From the NCBI GenBank assembly GCA_963759875.1, contig CAVXBB010000015.1, positions 1 through 64,000 of the forward strand: DNA of 64,000 nucleotides. The letters are read 5' to 3'. The position numbers and the translations under genes are program-made. Source of the stretch: JAFAGX01 sp963759875. GTDB lineage: Bacteria > Acidobacteriota > Terriglobia > Terriglobales > Acidobacteriaceae. The notes beneath the pieces were generated by a model. That model ran no database searches, was not told the origin of the DNA, and saw only the letters and a program-made list of their open reading frames with translations. Below are positions 37,406 to 46,533 of the stretch, one piece after another. The number at the start of each line of letters is the position of its first letter. Position 1 is the first letter of the stretch.

Positions 37406-37443
37406 CCCAGGTTCCGCGAGCGAACGTTGCGAGCTAACCTGGG
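37406..37443. repeat. Extragenic palindrome (CCCAGGTT stem)
   Basis: CCCAGGTT at 37406-37413 pairs with AACCTGGG at 37436-37443 around a 22-base loop that itself has partial symmetry. It is preceded by a tandem GCCGGTGG duplication. It lacks a T-run, so it is more like a REP-type extragenic palindrome than a terminator. Confidence 0.5.
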
Positions 37444-37483
37444 AGGATAGAAACATTCAGACGGACATCCCAACAAAAGAGGA

Positions 37484-37558
<75 letters not shown>

Positions 37559-37658
37559 ATCTTTGCGCGTCAAGGTGACTGACGCGTCCATCATATCATC
37601 GGCAGATCAAGCTGGAAACTTCGTTCGCTAAAATTCCGGCGACACAAGCGGCCTACCG

Positions 37659-38981
37659 TCAGCGATCACGCTCGTCCGGCCGCAGATATCTGTCATACCC
37701 CCACAGCAACCCTGCCGTGGCGACTCCAATCGCGGCAACCGAACACCAGATGAGCGCAGGCTGATGACTTACTTCCCCGAATTGCCGGATTAGAAATCCA
37801 CCCAGCACTCCGCCGACCAGCGATCCGAGCCCGATCGGCAAGAACGCGAAACCCATATACGTTCCCTGTTGCCCTGGCGGAGCCAGTCGTGAAATGTATT
37901 CGTAGTAACGCGGCTGTTGTGTAATCTCCCCAATCGCCACTACCACCAGCGTCACATACGCCATCACAACCGTAGGATGCACAACCAAAAGCAGCCACGC
38001 CAGACCTGATATCAAAGTCCCCAGGGTGATTGCGCGAAGAGCCAGCATCTTTCGAATCAAAAAGCTGACAAAAATCTGCAATGCGACCACGGTTAACGGA
38101 TCCGCCGTAAGAATTAGTTCGGTGTTCGCTTTGGCATTGATGTAATCGTGTATGTAGATCGGCAGAATAATGAACTCCTGCCAAAAGGCGATGTAGTAAC
38201 CCGAGAAAATGACTAGAAACAGCATGAAGCGAGGGTTCGATACCACAGTCCAGAAATTTCCCGCTACTTCTCCCAGCCGCGGTTGAGGCTCGTCCGTGGA
38301 ACGGCGCGGTTCGCGGAAAAGCAGGAGCACCGCAAAGAACATCAGAAAGACGCTTGCCGCGGCCATGCGGAATACGTTTTCAACTTTAAAGTGCTGATGC
38401 ACCCAGCCCGCCAAAAATGGACCTGCGGCGCCGCCTATATTCACCAGCGTGTAGTAAATCGAATAACCGGTGGAGCGAACGTTCTCTTTGGACGCGCGTG
38501 CGATGGTTCCCACCACACTGGGCTTCACCAGCGCCACTCCTAACGCAGGCAGCATCAGCACGATGGTGATCAGCGCCACCAGTGGCATGGCGTCGCGTAC
38601 CGGCGCAAACCATGGCGCACCGATCGATCCCAGCAAAAAGTAGGAGACGCTGAGAATCAGGTATGCCAGGGAAAGCGCCCGCCGAAAGCCGACTTTGTCC
38701 GCGAGTGCCCCGCCGAACGCTGCTAGAAACCAGACCAGCCCACCGAATAATCCCGCCAGGCTGCTCGCCCGCTCCACTCCAAAGTTCAGATTCTCGTGCA
38801 AATACCGGGGGAGGGACGAGAACGCCGCGTAGTATGAGAGTCGTTCAAAAAGCTCGCTGATGTTCGCTACCCAGAATGGCCGTTCAAAGCCCTCGCGAAT
38901 TTCTCGCAATCGCTGGGCGAAAGTCGCACCTGGCCGTGGCTGGTCGGCTTCCTGCGAAACTCCGGTCGGCGTTTGTGTCAT
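37659..38981 (-). CDS. MFS transporter, POT/PTR-like
   Basis: 440 residues with about 12 hydrophobic segments. The N-terminal helix contains FERLSYYAAFSSLPRYL, close to the ERFxYY motif of proton-dependent oligopeptide transporters. GGALADKVGFRRAL follows in the loop between helices 2 and 3, typical of the major facilitator fold. It also has YTLVNIGGAAGPFLAGW and a C-terminal PPGQQGTYMGFAFLPIGLG segment. It probably moves peptides or related small molecules with protons across the inner membrane. I choose ATG 38981 (MTQTPTG); the frame runs up to 39050. It is divergent from the Rieske oxygenase at 39126. Confidence 0.85.
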   Translation of the reverse strand: MTQTPTGVSQEADQPRPGATFAQRLREIREGFERPFWVANISELFERLSYYAAFSSLPRYLHENLNFGVERASSLAGLFGGLVWFLAAFGGALADKVGFRRALSLAYLILSVSYFLLGSIGAPWFAPVRDAMPLVALITIVLMLPALGVALVKPSVVGTIARASKENVRSTGYSIYYTLVNIGGAAGPFLAGWVHQHFKVENVFRMAAASVFLMFFAVLLLFREPRRSTDEPQPRLGEVAGNFWTVVSNPRFMLFLVIFSGYYIAFWQEFIILPIYIHDYINAKANTELILTADPLTVVALQIFVSFLIRKMLALRAITLGTLISGLAWLLLVVHPTVVMAYVTLVVVAIGEITQQPRYYEYISRLAPPGQQGTYMGFAFLPIGLGSLVGGVLGGFLIRQFGEVSHQPALIWCSVAAIGVATAGLLWGYDRYLRPDERDR

Positions 38982-39125
38982 GCTCAATTCTTCGGCCCTG
39001 CAGTATACAGGACTCGAATTGGCGCTTGGAGCGCCAGAGTCCTCAATCATCGCTGAAATGGCAGAGGTGCTGGCATGGCATAATTACCGCTGTTCCTCAG
39101 CAATGACTAACGTTGAGGCGAGTTT

Positions 39126-40242
39126 ATGCAACTTCAGATGGATGACGCCGCCACTACGCTGTCGGCGCGCTATTACACCGATCCCGAACTCTTCAAGGGC
39201 GAGCTGGAGCACTTTTATTGCGGCATGTGGGTTTGTGCCGGTAGGACCAGCCAAATTCCGTCTCCGGGGGACTATTTCCTGCGCGAATTCGCCGGTGAGA
39301 GCATCATCATTGTTCGCGATACCGACGAGATCGTCCGTGCATTTTTCAATGTATGTCGCCATCGTGGTACTCGAATCTGTGCCACAGCTGAAGGACAGTT
39401 CTCCGGCCGTATCCAGTGCGGCTATCACGGCTGGACCTATGGCTTAGATGGTCGCTTGATCGGCGCTCCACATATGCACGAAAGTTTCTGCCGTGAAGAT
39501 TACCCGTTGAATCCAGTGCATGCAGACGTCTGGGACGGACACATCTTTATAAACCTCAGCGAACATCCGCCATCGCTCGCGGAACAACTGGCCGACCTGC
39601 CGCAGAAATTTGCCCCCTGGGGAATGGCTGAACTCCGGCTTTATCGCCGTATCTTGTATGACGTGAAAGCCAACTGGAAGCTCATCATCCTCAACTATAA
39701 CGAGTGCCTGCATTGTCCAATCTTGCATCCGACGCTCAGTTCCATCTCACATTATTTGTCGGGCAATAATGACGAGCCCCATCCTTCTTATATTGGCGGC
39801 TCAATGGAATTTCAGAACAGTGCCCAAACCATGAGCACGGATGGGCAACTGCGGCGTGCGTATCTTCCGGGTCTGAACGTCGAAGAACGGCGCAGAGTTT
39901 TTTACTACGCAATTTACCCGAAATTTACTTTTGAGCCTGCATCCCGATTACATGATGACCCACACTTTGTGGCCGCGTTCGGTGGATCGTACTGAGATCG
40001 TCTGCGAATGGCACTTTCACCCCAATGAAATGGCCAAACACGGTTTCGTGGGAGATGACGCTGTCGATTTTTGGGACCGGACCAATCGCGAAGACTGGGG
40101 CATCTCCGAGCTGTCGCAGGCCGGAATTGGTTCGAGAGCCTACAAGCCGGGGCCATACTCTCGTTGTGAAAACCTTCCGAGGGCGTTTGATCAGATGGTC
40201 CTTGAGCACGAACGACGCAGAGGAACGAACAATCCAGAGTAG
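39126..40242 (+). CDS. Rieske-type oxygenase alpha subunit (one frameshift)
   Basis: These enzymes hydroxylate or demethylate small molecules using a Rieske 2Fe-2S cluster and a mononuclear iron. The Rieske motif is complete (NVCRHRGTRI then IQCGYHGWTYG), and the iron-site segment NYNECLHCPILHP gives two His and nearby Glu, as in glycine-betaine/stachydrine demethylases. Near 39925 an extra base breaks the frame (uncorrected stop at 39995). The rest reads on from LLSLHPDYMMTHTLWP to 40242. Restored length about 370, normal for the family. It has no reductase beside it. The call as a ring-hydroxylating or amine-demethylating enzyme is open; the domain assignment is sure. Confidence 0.85.
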
Positions 40243-40363
40243 CTGCCGTTTTTTTCAGGTTTGGTGGAAACTCGCGATTCCAAACCAGCCGCGATACGGG
40301 CTCGGCTGGACAGTAAAATCCGCTGTTTCGCAGAATCGCCCACAAGGAGATGATGGAGCGGCG

Positions 40364-41926
40364 CTAAGTTATTTGCGATACCATGTCCAGCACGGTTCCG
40401 TCCACCCACTTCACAATCGCCACCCCGCGCTCGCTCCGTTTCGGGCGCGCAGGTTTGCCGCCGCAAATACGTTCGACTTCCGCCTTGATGTCCTGGATCG
40501 GCCGAATTGGAAGGCTTGAACCTTTAACCGCATCGAGAAGGTCCTGCCGTCGCGGATTGATCGCAATGCCGCGCTCAGTCGCCACTACATCGACCAATTC
40601 TCCCGGGCCGGTCAGAGTCGTCACCTCGTCCACGATCACAGGAATGCGGTCGCGGAACGAGGGTAGCGCCAGAATCGTGCAACCCGCAGCCAGGCAATTC
40701 TGCCACCCGCCGATTCCATGCAGAAGCCGGCCATCCGAGTGTGTTACCACGTTGGCATTAAAGTGGACATCCACTTCGGTGGCGCCAAGAACCACCGCAT
40801 CCACCATTGACGCGAAATTGCCTTTGCCGTGGTAGTTGTACGAAGTGAAAGGCGAGGTCGCCACATGCCGTGGATTGCTCGCCATCGATTTGACCCCATC
40901 CAGATCAAATGTCTGGCCGTCGAGAATGTAGTCGGTCAAACCTTCCTGTAATAATTCAACTAGGTATTTGGTCGATCCGCCGCGAACAAACCGGGCTTTT
41001 ACGCCATCTTCTTTCATCATGCGGCGCAGATAATCAACAAATGCGAGAGCGATTCCTCCTGCACCGGCCTGGAAGGAGAATCCATTTTGCATGATGCCGG
41101 ACTCGCGCAGGAACCGCGCTACAAATTCCGCAATCCGCAGGCGATCAGGGGACCGCGTAATTTGGGTTGTGCCGGAAACGATTTTTCCTGGATCACCAAT
41201 CGAATCCACTTCAACCACGTAATCCACATTGTTGCCCTGAATCTGCCAGGGAATGCACGGGAAGGGAACAAGATTGTCGGTCACAACAATGACGTGGTCG
41301 GCGTACATGGAATCAGCGAGTGCGAATCCTAACGACCCACAAGCTGACTTGCCGTGTGAGCCGTCGCAATTTCCGAACGCATCCGCGGTTGGCGCAGCAA
41401 TAACCGCGATGTCGATGTGAACTTCGCCATCCTGAATCGCCTGCCAGCGTCCGCCATGCGAGCGCAAGACTCCCATGCCTCGCATCTTTCCTTGAGTGCA
41501 GTAATCCCCGAGTGGGCCATTCATGCTGCCCTCAATGTGGTGAATGACACCTTGTTCCATCAATTCAATTGCACCTTTTTGTGATGGAAAAGACGCGCTC
41601 GGGAACCACATTAGATCTTTCACGCCGAGCCGCGCGGCAGCTTGCAATGCCATCAGTGCCACGCTGTCCCCATCGCGGAGATGGTGATGATTCGAGATCA
41701 CCATTCCATCGCTCAGGCCACAGTTGCGCAGCGCGGTTGCGAGATCCGGCACACGCTTGTCGCCGTTTTCCGCATATTCATTGCTCGACCTGACCGGCGG
41801 CGCAGCTTTCTGCCCGTGGGGATGATATTGTCCAACTCCCAGATAAGGTACCTGCGGCTTGCCGTTTACAATGGTAGGGACCATGCGTCCGGCAGCATTC
41901 TGAGCGAGTTCGAGGCTTGTGATCAT
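40364..41926 (-). CDS. citF: Citrate lyase alpha subunit (citrate CoA-transferase)
   Basis: 520 residues matching CitF throughout: GKPQVPYLGVGQYHPHGQKAAPP at the start in two conserved blocks, SNHHHLRDGD, HHIEGSMNGPLGDY, RSHGGRWQAIQDGE, FQAGAGGIALAF, HFNANVVTHSDGRLLHGIGG and VATERGIAINPRR near the end. CitF moves the citryl group onto the acyl carrier protein. It is the last gene of a minus-strand operon, 11 bases after the CitD-CitE fusion. ATG 41926 is preferred; a TTG one codon earlier is possible. In citramalate lyase the homologous subunit has the same layout, so the true substrate could be citramalate. Confidence 0.93.
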   Translation of the reverse strand: MITSLELAQNAAGRMVPTIVNGKPQVPYLGVGQYHPHGQKAAPPVRSSNEYAENGDKRVPDLATALRNCGLSDGMVISNHHHLRDGDSVALMALQAAARLGVKDLMWFPSASFPSQKGAIELMEQGVIHHIEGSMNGPLGDYCTQGKMRGMGVLRSHGGRWQAIQDGEVHIDIAVIAAPTADAFGNCDGSHGKSACGSLGFALADSMYADHVIVVTDNLVPFPCIPWQIQGNNVDYVVEVDSIGDPGKIVSGTTQITRSPDRLRIAEFVARFLRESGIMQNGFSFQAGAGGIALAFVDYLRRMMKEDGVKARFVRGGSTKYLVELLQEGLTDYILDGQTFDLDGVKSMASNPRHVATSPFTSYNYHGKGNFASMVDAVVLGATEVDVHFNANVVTHSDGRLLHGIGGWQNCLAAGCTILALPSFRDRIPVIVDEVTTLTGPGELVDVVATERGIAINPRRQDLLDAVKGSSLPIRPIQDIKAEVERICGGKPARPKRSERGVAIVKWVDGTVLDMVSQIT

Positions 41927-41937
41927 CAATGGTCCGT

Positions 41938-43191
41938 CTAGGGACGCGGGCCCTCGCCCATCCGGCTTGCGCCAAGCTCCGCAGAGTTGCTCGTCGTCTG
42001 TTTTGCACGATGCACCAGCTTGCGCGCGCGCTCGACTACTGGTGGATCAATCATCTTGGAACCAAGGCTGACGACCCCTAATCCCCGCTGCTGCGCATCT
42101 TCGAACGCTGCCACTATCTTCAATGCTTTTTCTATTTCCGCCTGTGTCGGCGAGAACGCCTGATGGATCACCGAAATTTGGCTCGGGTGAATGCAACCCA
42201 TACCTTCGAAGCCAAGTGCTCGCGAGGCTTCGCCCCAACGGCGAAGTCCATCGAGATCTGCCACATCAGCAAAAACCGAGTCGATGGCCTGAATGCCTGC
42301 AGCTTTAGCGGCATTCACCAGCCGAGTGCGAGCGTAAAGCGTTTCACGGCCCTCAGTTGTTTTCACCACGCCCAGATCGGCGGTGTAATCTTCAAGGCCT
42401 ATGGTCAGTGCGACCATATTCGGGGACGCAGTTGCGATCGCGAACGCATTTTCTATTCCGAGCGCAGACTCCAGAATCGGCATGATCCAGATCGGCCGAT
42501 TAATTTCGTGACGGTTCTTTAGTTCGCCAATGAAGACATCGACTTCCACGACCTGTTCCGGTTTCTCGGTTTTGGGGACAAGAATTAGATCGGGCGCTTC
42601 CGGCACAATCTCGGTCAAATCTTCCAGGCCAAGCGGTAGCTGATTGATGCGCACCATCCGCTCGCAGCTAGCGAAATCGACAGCGCACAACGTGTTCCGC
42701 ACAAGAATTCTCGCGGCATCTTTCTCCCCGTGATGAACCGAATCTTCCAGATCAAGAATGATTGCGTCCGGCGCGTGCAACCCAGCATTGATGAAATACT
42801 TGGGTTCGGTTCCGGGCAAATAAAGCCGCGAGCGTCGCAATCGGTCACGCGCGGAAACTTCGGGTAATGCGATCTTCTCTGGGATCGCCTTTTTCCCCTG
42901 GCCCAATCCGGCCCGTTTCGCTGCCGTTTCGATTCGGGCCGAAATCACAAACGGCAGTGCGCCCTCATCATGAATGGAGACTCGCGCGTGTTTTACTTCC
43001 AGAGCTTCGAGAACGTCCCGGGTTTGCCGCAGAATCAAATCGCCATAGTAGATGCTGACGCGAGATTCCAGCGCGATCTCGAGGCCCCCGGCATCGCGCG
43101 ATTCAATCGCGACGTGCAGGTCCGAGCGAATATCTTTCCCCCAGTGTCCGGCTTCGCCCCGCTTGGAGGAGATGTGTGTCGCACTGCTCAT
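41938..43191 (-). CDS. Fused citrate lyase gamma (acyl carrier) and beta subunits
   Basis: 417 residues. Residues 1-100 match CitD, the acyl carrier subunit: IRSDLHVAIE contains a Ser aligned with the prosthetic-group Ser of CitD, followed by LEIALESRVSIYYGDLI and DEGALPFVISARIETAAKRA. Residues 118-410 are CitE, the lyase (RRSRLYLPGTEPKYFINAG, DAIILDLEDSVHHGEKDAA, MVRINQLP, ALTIGLEDYTADLG, GMGCIHPSQISVIHQAF). CitE cleaves citryl-ACP to acetyl-ACP and oxaloacetate. The two are separate genes in enteric bacteria, so the fusion is notable. ATG 43191 lies 2 bases after the stop of the upstream dehydrogenase gene. The CitX/CitG enzymes needed to make the prosthetic group and the CitC ligase are not in the window. 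Confidence 0.88.
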   Translation of the reverse strand: MSSATHISSKRGEAGHWGKDIRSDLHVAIESRDAGGLEIALESRVSIYYGDLILRQTRDVLEALEVKHARVSIHDEGALPFVISARIETAAKRAGLGQGKKAIPEKIALPEVSARDRLRRSRLYLPGTEPKYFINAGLHAPDAIILDLEDSVHHGEKDAARILVRNTLCAVDFASCERMVRINQLPLGLEDLTEIVPEAPDLILVPKTEKPEQVVEVDVFIGELKNRHEINRPIWIMPILESALGIENAFAIATASPNMVALTIGLEDYTADLGVVKTTEGRETLYARTRLVNAAKAAGIQAIDSVFADVADLDGLRRWGEASRALGFEGMGCIHPSQISVIHQAFSPTQAEIEKALKIVAAFEDAQQRGLGVVSLGSKMIDPPVVERARKLVHRAKQTTSNSAELGASRMGEGPRP

Positions 43192-43193
43192 GT

Positions 43194-44414
43194 TTAGGCT
43201 TCTGCCGCCACCCTCGAAGTCTGCTGTCCTGCCAGCTTCTCCAGAATCGCGTCGGTCATCTGCGTCGTCGAGGCTGCACCCTGTGTAATCGCCTTCGGCC
43301 CGCCCGAAAGCCGCATCATGTCATAGGTGCACACTCGTCCTTCCTGCACAACGGCAGCAATTCCTTTGCGAATGCGATCGGCTTTCATGCCCTCGCCGAT
43401 GTGGTCGAGCATCATCGCCGCGGAAAGAATCATTGCGATCGGATTCACGATCGGCGGATTCAATTGGGCATACTTTGGCGCCGATCCATGGGTCGGCTCG
43501 AACACTGCAACTTCCTCGCCGATGTTCCCCGAGGCTGCAAAACCTAGCCCGCCCACCAGCCCTGCGAAGGCATCAGACAAAATGTCGCCGAACAAATTTG
43601 AAGCCACAATCACGTTGTAGTCTTCGGGATTTTTGTTCAGCCACATCAGCTGGGCGTCGATATTTGTTGACCACAACCCAATGCCTGGATAATTCTTGGC
43701 CACTTCCTTCGCGGTCTCTTCCATCATTCCGGATGTTTCGCGAACCACGTTCGGCTTCTCGCAGATGGTTACACCCTTGAATCCGCGCTTCTTTGCATAC
43801 TCGAAAGCCGCTGTCACAATCCTTCTCGCTGCCGGACGAGTAATCACCCGCACGCTCACCGCAATATCCGGTCCCGGAACGTTGGCAAAAGCTTTGAATT
43901 TAGGATGGCTGGCCAGTGCTGCGCGGACATTTTCAGGAGGATTCGTCCACTCGATGCCGGCATACATTCCTTCTGTGTTCTGACGAAAAACTGTGGTGTC
44001 GATCTGCGGCTCGTCGAAACCACCGCCGACTTTCTTTCGAATGTAATTCAAGGGATTGCCGCTGAAGCCGATGCAGGGGCGCATGCAGACATCGAGATTG
44101 AACTTCTGCCGCATGGTGACGATCGGGCTGTAATAGACGTAGCCTTTGCCCCGCAACTCCGGCTTGAGTTCCTCCTGCGCCGCTTTATTAGGCTTCGAGG
44201 TGATCGCGCCGAAAAGTCCGAGTTTGTGTTTGGTAAGTAAATCAATCGTACGTTGCGGCAGCGCGTCGCCTTCTTTGCACCAGCATTCCCAACCGATGTC
44301 AGCATGGATATATTCCGCTTCAAACCCGACCGCTTTCAGAACCCGCAACGCTTCGGGTAAAACCTGATTGCCAATGCCATCCCCCGGCATCGTGATTACC
44401 GTATGTTTGCCCAT
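43194..44414 (-). CDS. Isocitrate/isopropylmalate dehydrogenase family protein
   Basis: 406 residues, beta-decarboxylating dehydrogenase fold: VITMPGDGIGNQVLPEALRVL at the N-terminus, FRQNTEGMYAGIEW (substrate-loop region), ITRPAARRIVTAAFEYA, CEKPNVVRETSGMM, and the C-terminal NLFGDILSDAFAGLVGGLG with FEPTHGSAPKYA. Such enzymes oxidise and decarboxylate 2-hydroxy-dicarboxylates or tricarboxylates (isocitrate, 3-isopropylmalate, homoisocitrate, methylmalate). Substrate choice cannot be read with confidence. It lies between a homoaconitase-like gene and citrate-lyase genes, which makes isocitrate, homoisocitrate or methylmalate the best candidates. 48 bases after the upstream gene. Confidence 0.85.
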   Translation of the reverse strand: MGKHTVITMPGDGIGNQVLPEALRVLKAVGFEAEYIHADIGWECWCKEGDALPQRTIDLLTKHKLGLFGAITSKPNKAAQEELKPELRGKGYVYYSPIVTMRQKFNLDVCMRPCIGFSGNPLNYIRKKVGGGFDEPQIDTTVFRQNTEGMYAGIEWTNPPENVRAALASHPKFKAFANVPGPDIAVSVRVITRPAARRIVTAAFEYAKKRGFKGVTICEKPNVVRETSGMMEETAKEVAKNYPGIGLWSTNIDAQLMWLNKNPEDYNVIVASNLFGDILSDAFAGLVGGLGFAASGNIGEEVAVFEPTHGSAPKYAQLNPPIVNPIAMILSAAMMLDHIGEGMKADRIRKGIAAVVQEGRVCTYDMMRLSGGPKAITQGAASTTQMTDAILEKLAGQQTSRVAAEA

Positions 44415-44462
44415 GCGAACTCCGCCCTCTCTGTGTGCTCCGTACCCTCTGTGGTTGAGCCT

Positions 44463-46406
44463 TCAGCGCAATCCCAAACGCTTTGCCACCAGATTCTCAA
44501 CCCCCTGCGCGATCACCAATGATTGCGGCACCGTACCCAGCGCAGGGAACGCAAATGTTTCGCCGCGCCAATGAATCACGCCGGACGTAAAGTCGATCTC
44601 AATTTCCTCTTCCGAAATAATGGTCTTATCTTTGCCTGCAATCCGATTCGCGAACTGCTCCCGCAATCGCTTCACCAGTTCCGGAACTTCGACGCACAAA
44701 AAGCCATTGTTATATGCATTCCGCAAATACGTCTGCGAGAAGCTGGCTGCAATCACGAGTGGAATGCCTTTGGCTTTCAGACAAGTGACCGCCTGTTCGC
44801 GGCTCGATCCGGTGCCAAAATTGAATCCGCCTACGATCACATCTCCCTTCGCAGTCCGCGAAGCGAATTGCGGATCGTAATTTTCCATGACAACCTTCGC
44901 CATCATTTCGGGTGTCATATCGTCGCGGTAGGTGTAGTCCTTGCCATAAATCGCGTCCGTGTTGAGGTTGTCCTGCGGCATGAAAACCAGCCGTCCGCGA
45001 ATCCGCTCCGGAAACCCCGGGAGTATTTCCACTTTCTCCGCCTCAGCCGTCGCAGGAAACTCCTTATACTCGCGAATCGGTTCGCGGCCATTCATCGGAT
45101 GCGGTCCCCGGATAAACCCTGCCACCGCTGACGCCGCTACTACTTCGGGGCTGGCCAGATAGCATTGCGCATCTCGCGAGCCCATGCGGCCTTTGAAATT
45201 ACGATTTGTCGCGGAGATTCCCACCTCCCCGGGTTCCAACAGCCCGGTGCCCAGTCCGATGCATGGGCCACAACCGGGCGGCAATGCCTGAGCTCCGGCA
45301 TCGAGCAGTGTTTGCCAACTGCCACGTCGTTCTGCTTCTTCCTCTACCCACTTGCTGGCAGCGCTCAAATAGAATTTCACTCCATCGGCGACTTTCTTTC
45401 CCTTAAGCACACGTGCCGCCGCCTCCAGGTCCTCCACTCGCGAGTTAACGCAGGAAACTAAATATGCCTTCTGGATGGCAATCTTCTTTTTCTCAATTTC
45501 CGCCACCGACGCCATGACTTGCACTGTATCGGGCCCAGAAACGTGCGGAGTCACTTGGCTCAAATCCAGCACGATTCGTGCGGCGTAGTTTGCTCCCGCA
45601 TCTGCTTGGGGTGGGTTCTTCGCCCAGTTCTCGAAATCTTTTTCCGGGAACCGCTCAACACCGCTCGCTCGCAGCCGCTGATAAATGTCCTTTAAGTATT
45701 GAAGCGTGACTTCGTCAACCGGGAACCATCCCACCAGCGGTCCCCATTCGGTGCTCATATTCGAGATGGAGAACCGGGCGTCCATCCTAAGGCTGGCGAC
45801 GCCAGGGCCGCTGAATTCGACTGCAGAATTCAAAACTTCATCATGGTTGTAGAGCCCGCAGAGCGTGATAATAATGTCCTTTCCGCTTGTGCCTTCGGGA
45901 AGCCGCCCTTCGAGAACTACCTGGATGCTGCGGGGAATCTGCCACCAGAACTCACCGGTTGCCCAGACCGCCGCGGCATCCGTACGTACGATCGGAGTGC
46001 CGATCGCTCCCAGCGCACCATACATATTCGAATGCGAGTCGGAAGCAACTACAAATGATCCCGGCACCACGTATCCACGCTCGACCATGATTTGGTGTCC
46101 GATCCCGGACCCGGCCGGATAAAAATCGACTTTATGTTCTCTCGCGAACGCCTCGATCGAACGGTACTTCTCCAGATTCGCTGCGTCCCGATTTTGAATG
46201 TCATGGTCGAGAGCGAAAACCAACTGCTTAGGATCATGAATCTTTTTGGCCCCAATTCCCTTGAACTTGCTCATCACCGCCGAGGTGTTGTCGTGAGTCA
46301 TCGTGCGATAGGGACGAATGGAAACAAAGTCTCCCGCCCGCAACGGACGCTTGGGTCCCTCAGCCAGATGCGCTTGCGCGATTTTCTCAACTACTGTCTG
46401 GGGCAT
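44463..46406 (-). CDS. Aconitase-superfamily hydratase (homoaconitase-like), fused large and small subunits
   Basis: 647 residues. The catalytic half has SDSHSNMYGALGAIGTPIVRTDAAAVWATGEFWW in two conserved blocks and 4Fe-4S cysteines in LVSCVNSRVEDL and PPGCGPCIGLG. The C-terminal swivel domain has GGFNFGTGSSREQA and NNGFLCVEVPEL. Homoaconitase/IPM-isomerase-type enzymes interconvert 2- and 3-hydroxy acids through an ene intermediate. The start is ATG 46406 with AGGAG at good distance; the upstream frame to 46454 overlaps a repeat element and is unlikely to be translated. It lies downstream of the MmgE/PrpD gene, separated by the 104-base inverted-repeat element. Confidence 0.87.
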   Translation of the reverse strand: MPQTVVEKIAQAHLAEGPKRPLRAGDFVSIRPYRTMTHDNTSAVMSKFKGIGAKKIHDPKQLVFALDHDIQNRDAANLEKYRSIEAFAREHKVDFYPAGSGIGHQIMVERGYVVPGSFVVASDSHSNMYGALGAIGTPIVRTDAAAVWATGEFWWQIPRSIQVVLEGRLPEGTSGKDIIITLCGLYNHDEVLNSAVEFSGPGVASLRMDARFSISNMSTEWGPLVGWFPVDEVTLQYLKDIYQRLRASGVERFPEKDFENWAKNPPQADAGANYAARIVLDLSQVTPHVSGPDTVQVMASVAEIEKKKIAIQKAYLVSCVNSRVEDLEAAARVLKGKKVADGVKFYLSAASKWVEEEAERRGSWQTLLDAGAQALPPGCGPCIGLGTGLLEPGEVGISATNRNFKGRMGSRDAQCYLASPEVVAASAVAGFIRGPHPMNGREPIREYKEFPATAEAEKVEILPGFPERIRGRLVFMPQDNLNTDAIYGKDYTYRDDMTPEMMAKVVMENYDPQFASRTAKGDVIVGGFNFGTGSSREQAVTCLKAKGIPLVIAASFSQTYLRNAYNNGFLCVEVPELVKRLREQFANRIAGKDKTIISEEEIEIDFTSGVIHWRGETFAFPALGTVPQSLVIAQGVENLVAKRLGLR

Positions 46407-46421
46407 GTGTGCTCCTGCCTG

Positions 46422-46525
46422 TGTAGGAACAGCCGCTCTCGGCCGTCCAGCCAAGCACCGCTTGGCAATCCGATTACCCTAAGCAACAACGCTCGCCCGC
46501 AGAGCCGAAGGCGGCTGTACTTACA
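46422..46525. repeat. 104-bp inverted-repeat element inside the operon
   Basis: 22-base arms at 46422-46443 (TGTAGGAACAGCCGC...) and 46504-46525 (ending ...GCGGCTGTACTTACA) are inverted repeats with a few mismatches. A perfect 7-base hairpin GCCAAGC/GCTTGGC sits inside at 46450-46466. It fills nearly the whole gap between the PrpD and homoaconitase-like genes. The form suits a REP/MITE-like acidobacterial extragenic element. On RNA it would form a large stem-loop that could affect stability or expression of the downstream genes. Confidence 0.7.
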
Positions 46526-46533
46526 GGCTATTG

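Noticed and set aside
40364..41926. Generic CoA-transferase instead of CitF
   Set aside because: The sequence matches CitF over its full length and lies directly after a CitD-CitE gene, so the specific call is better supported.
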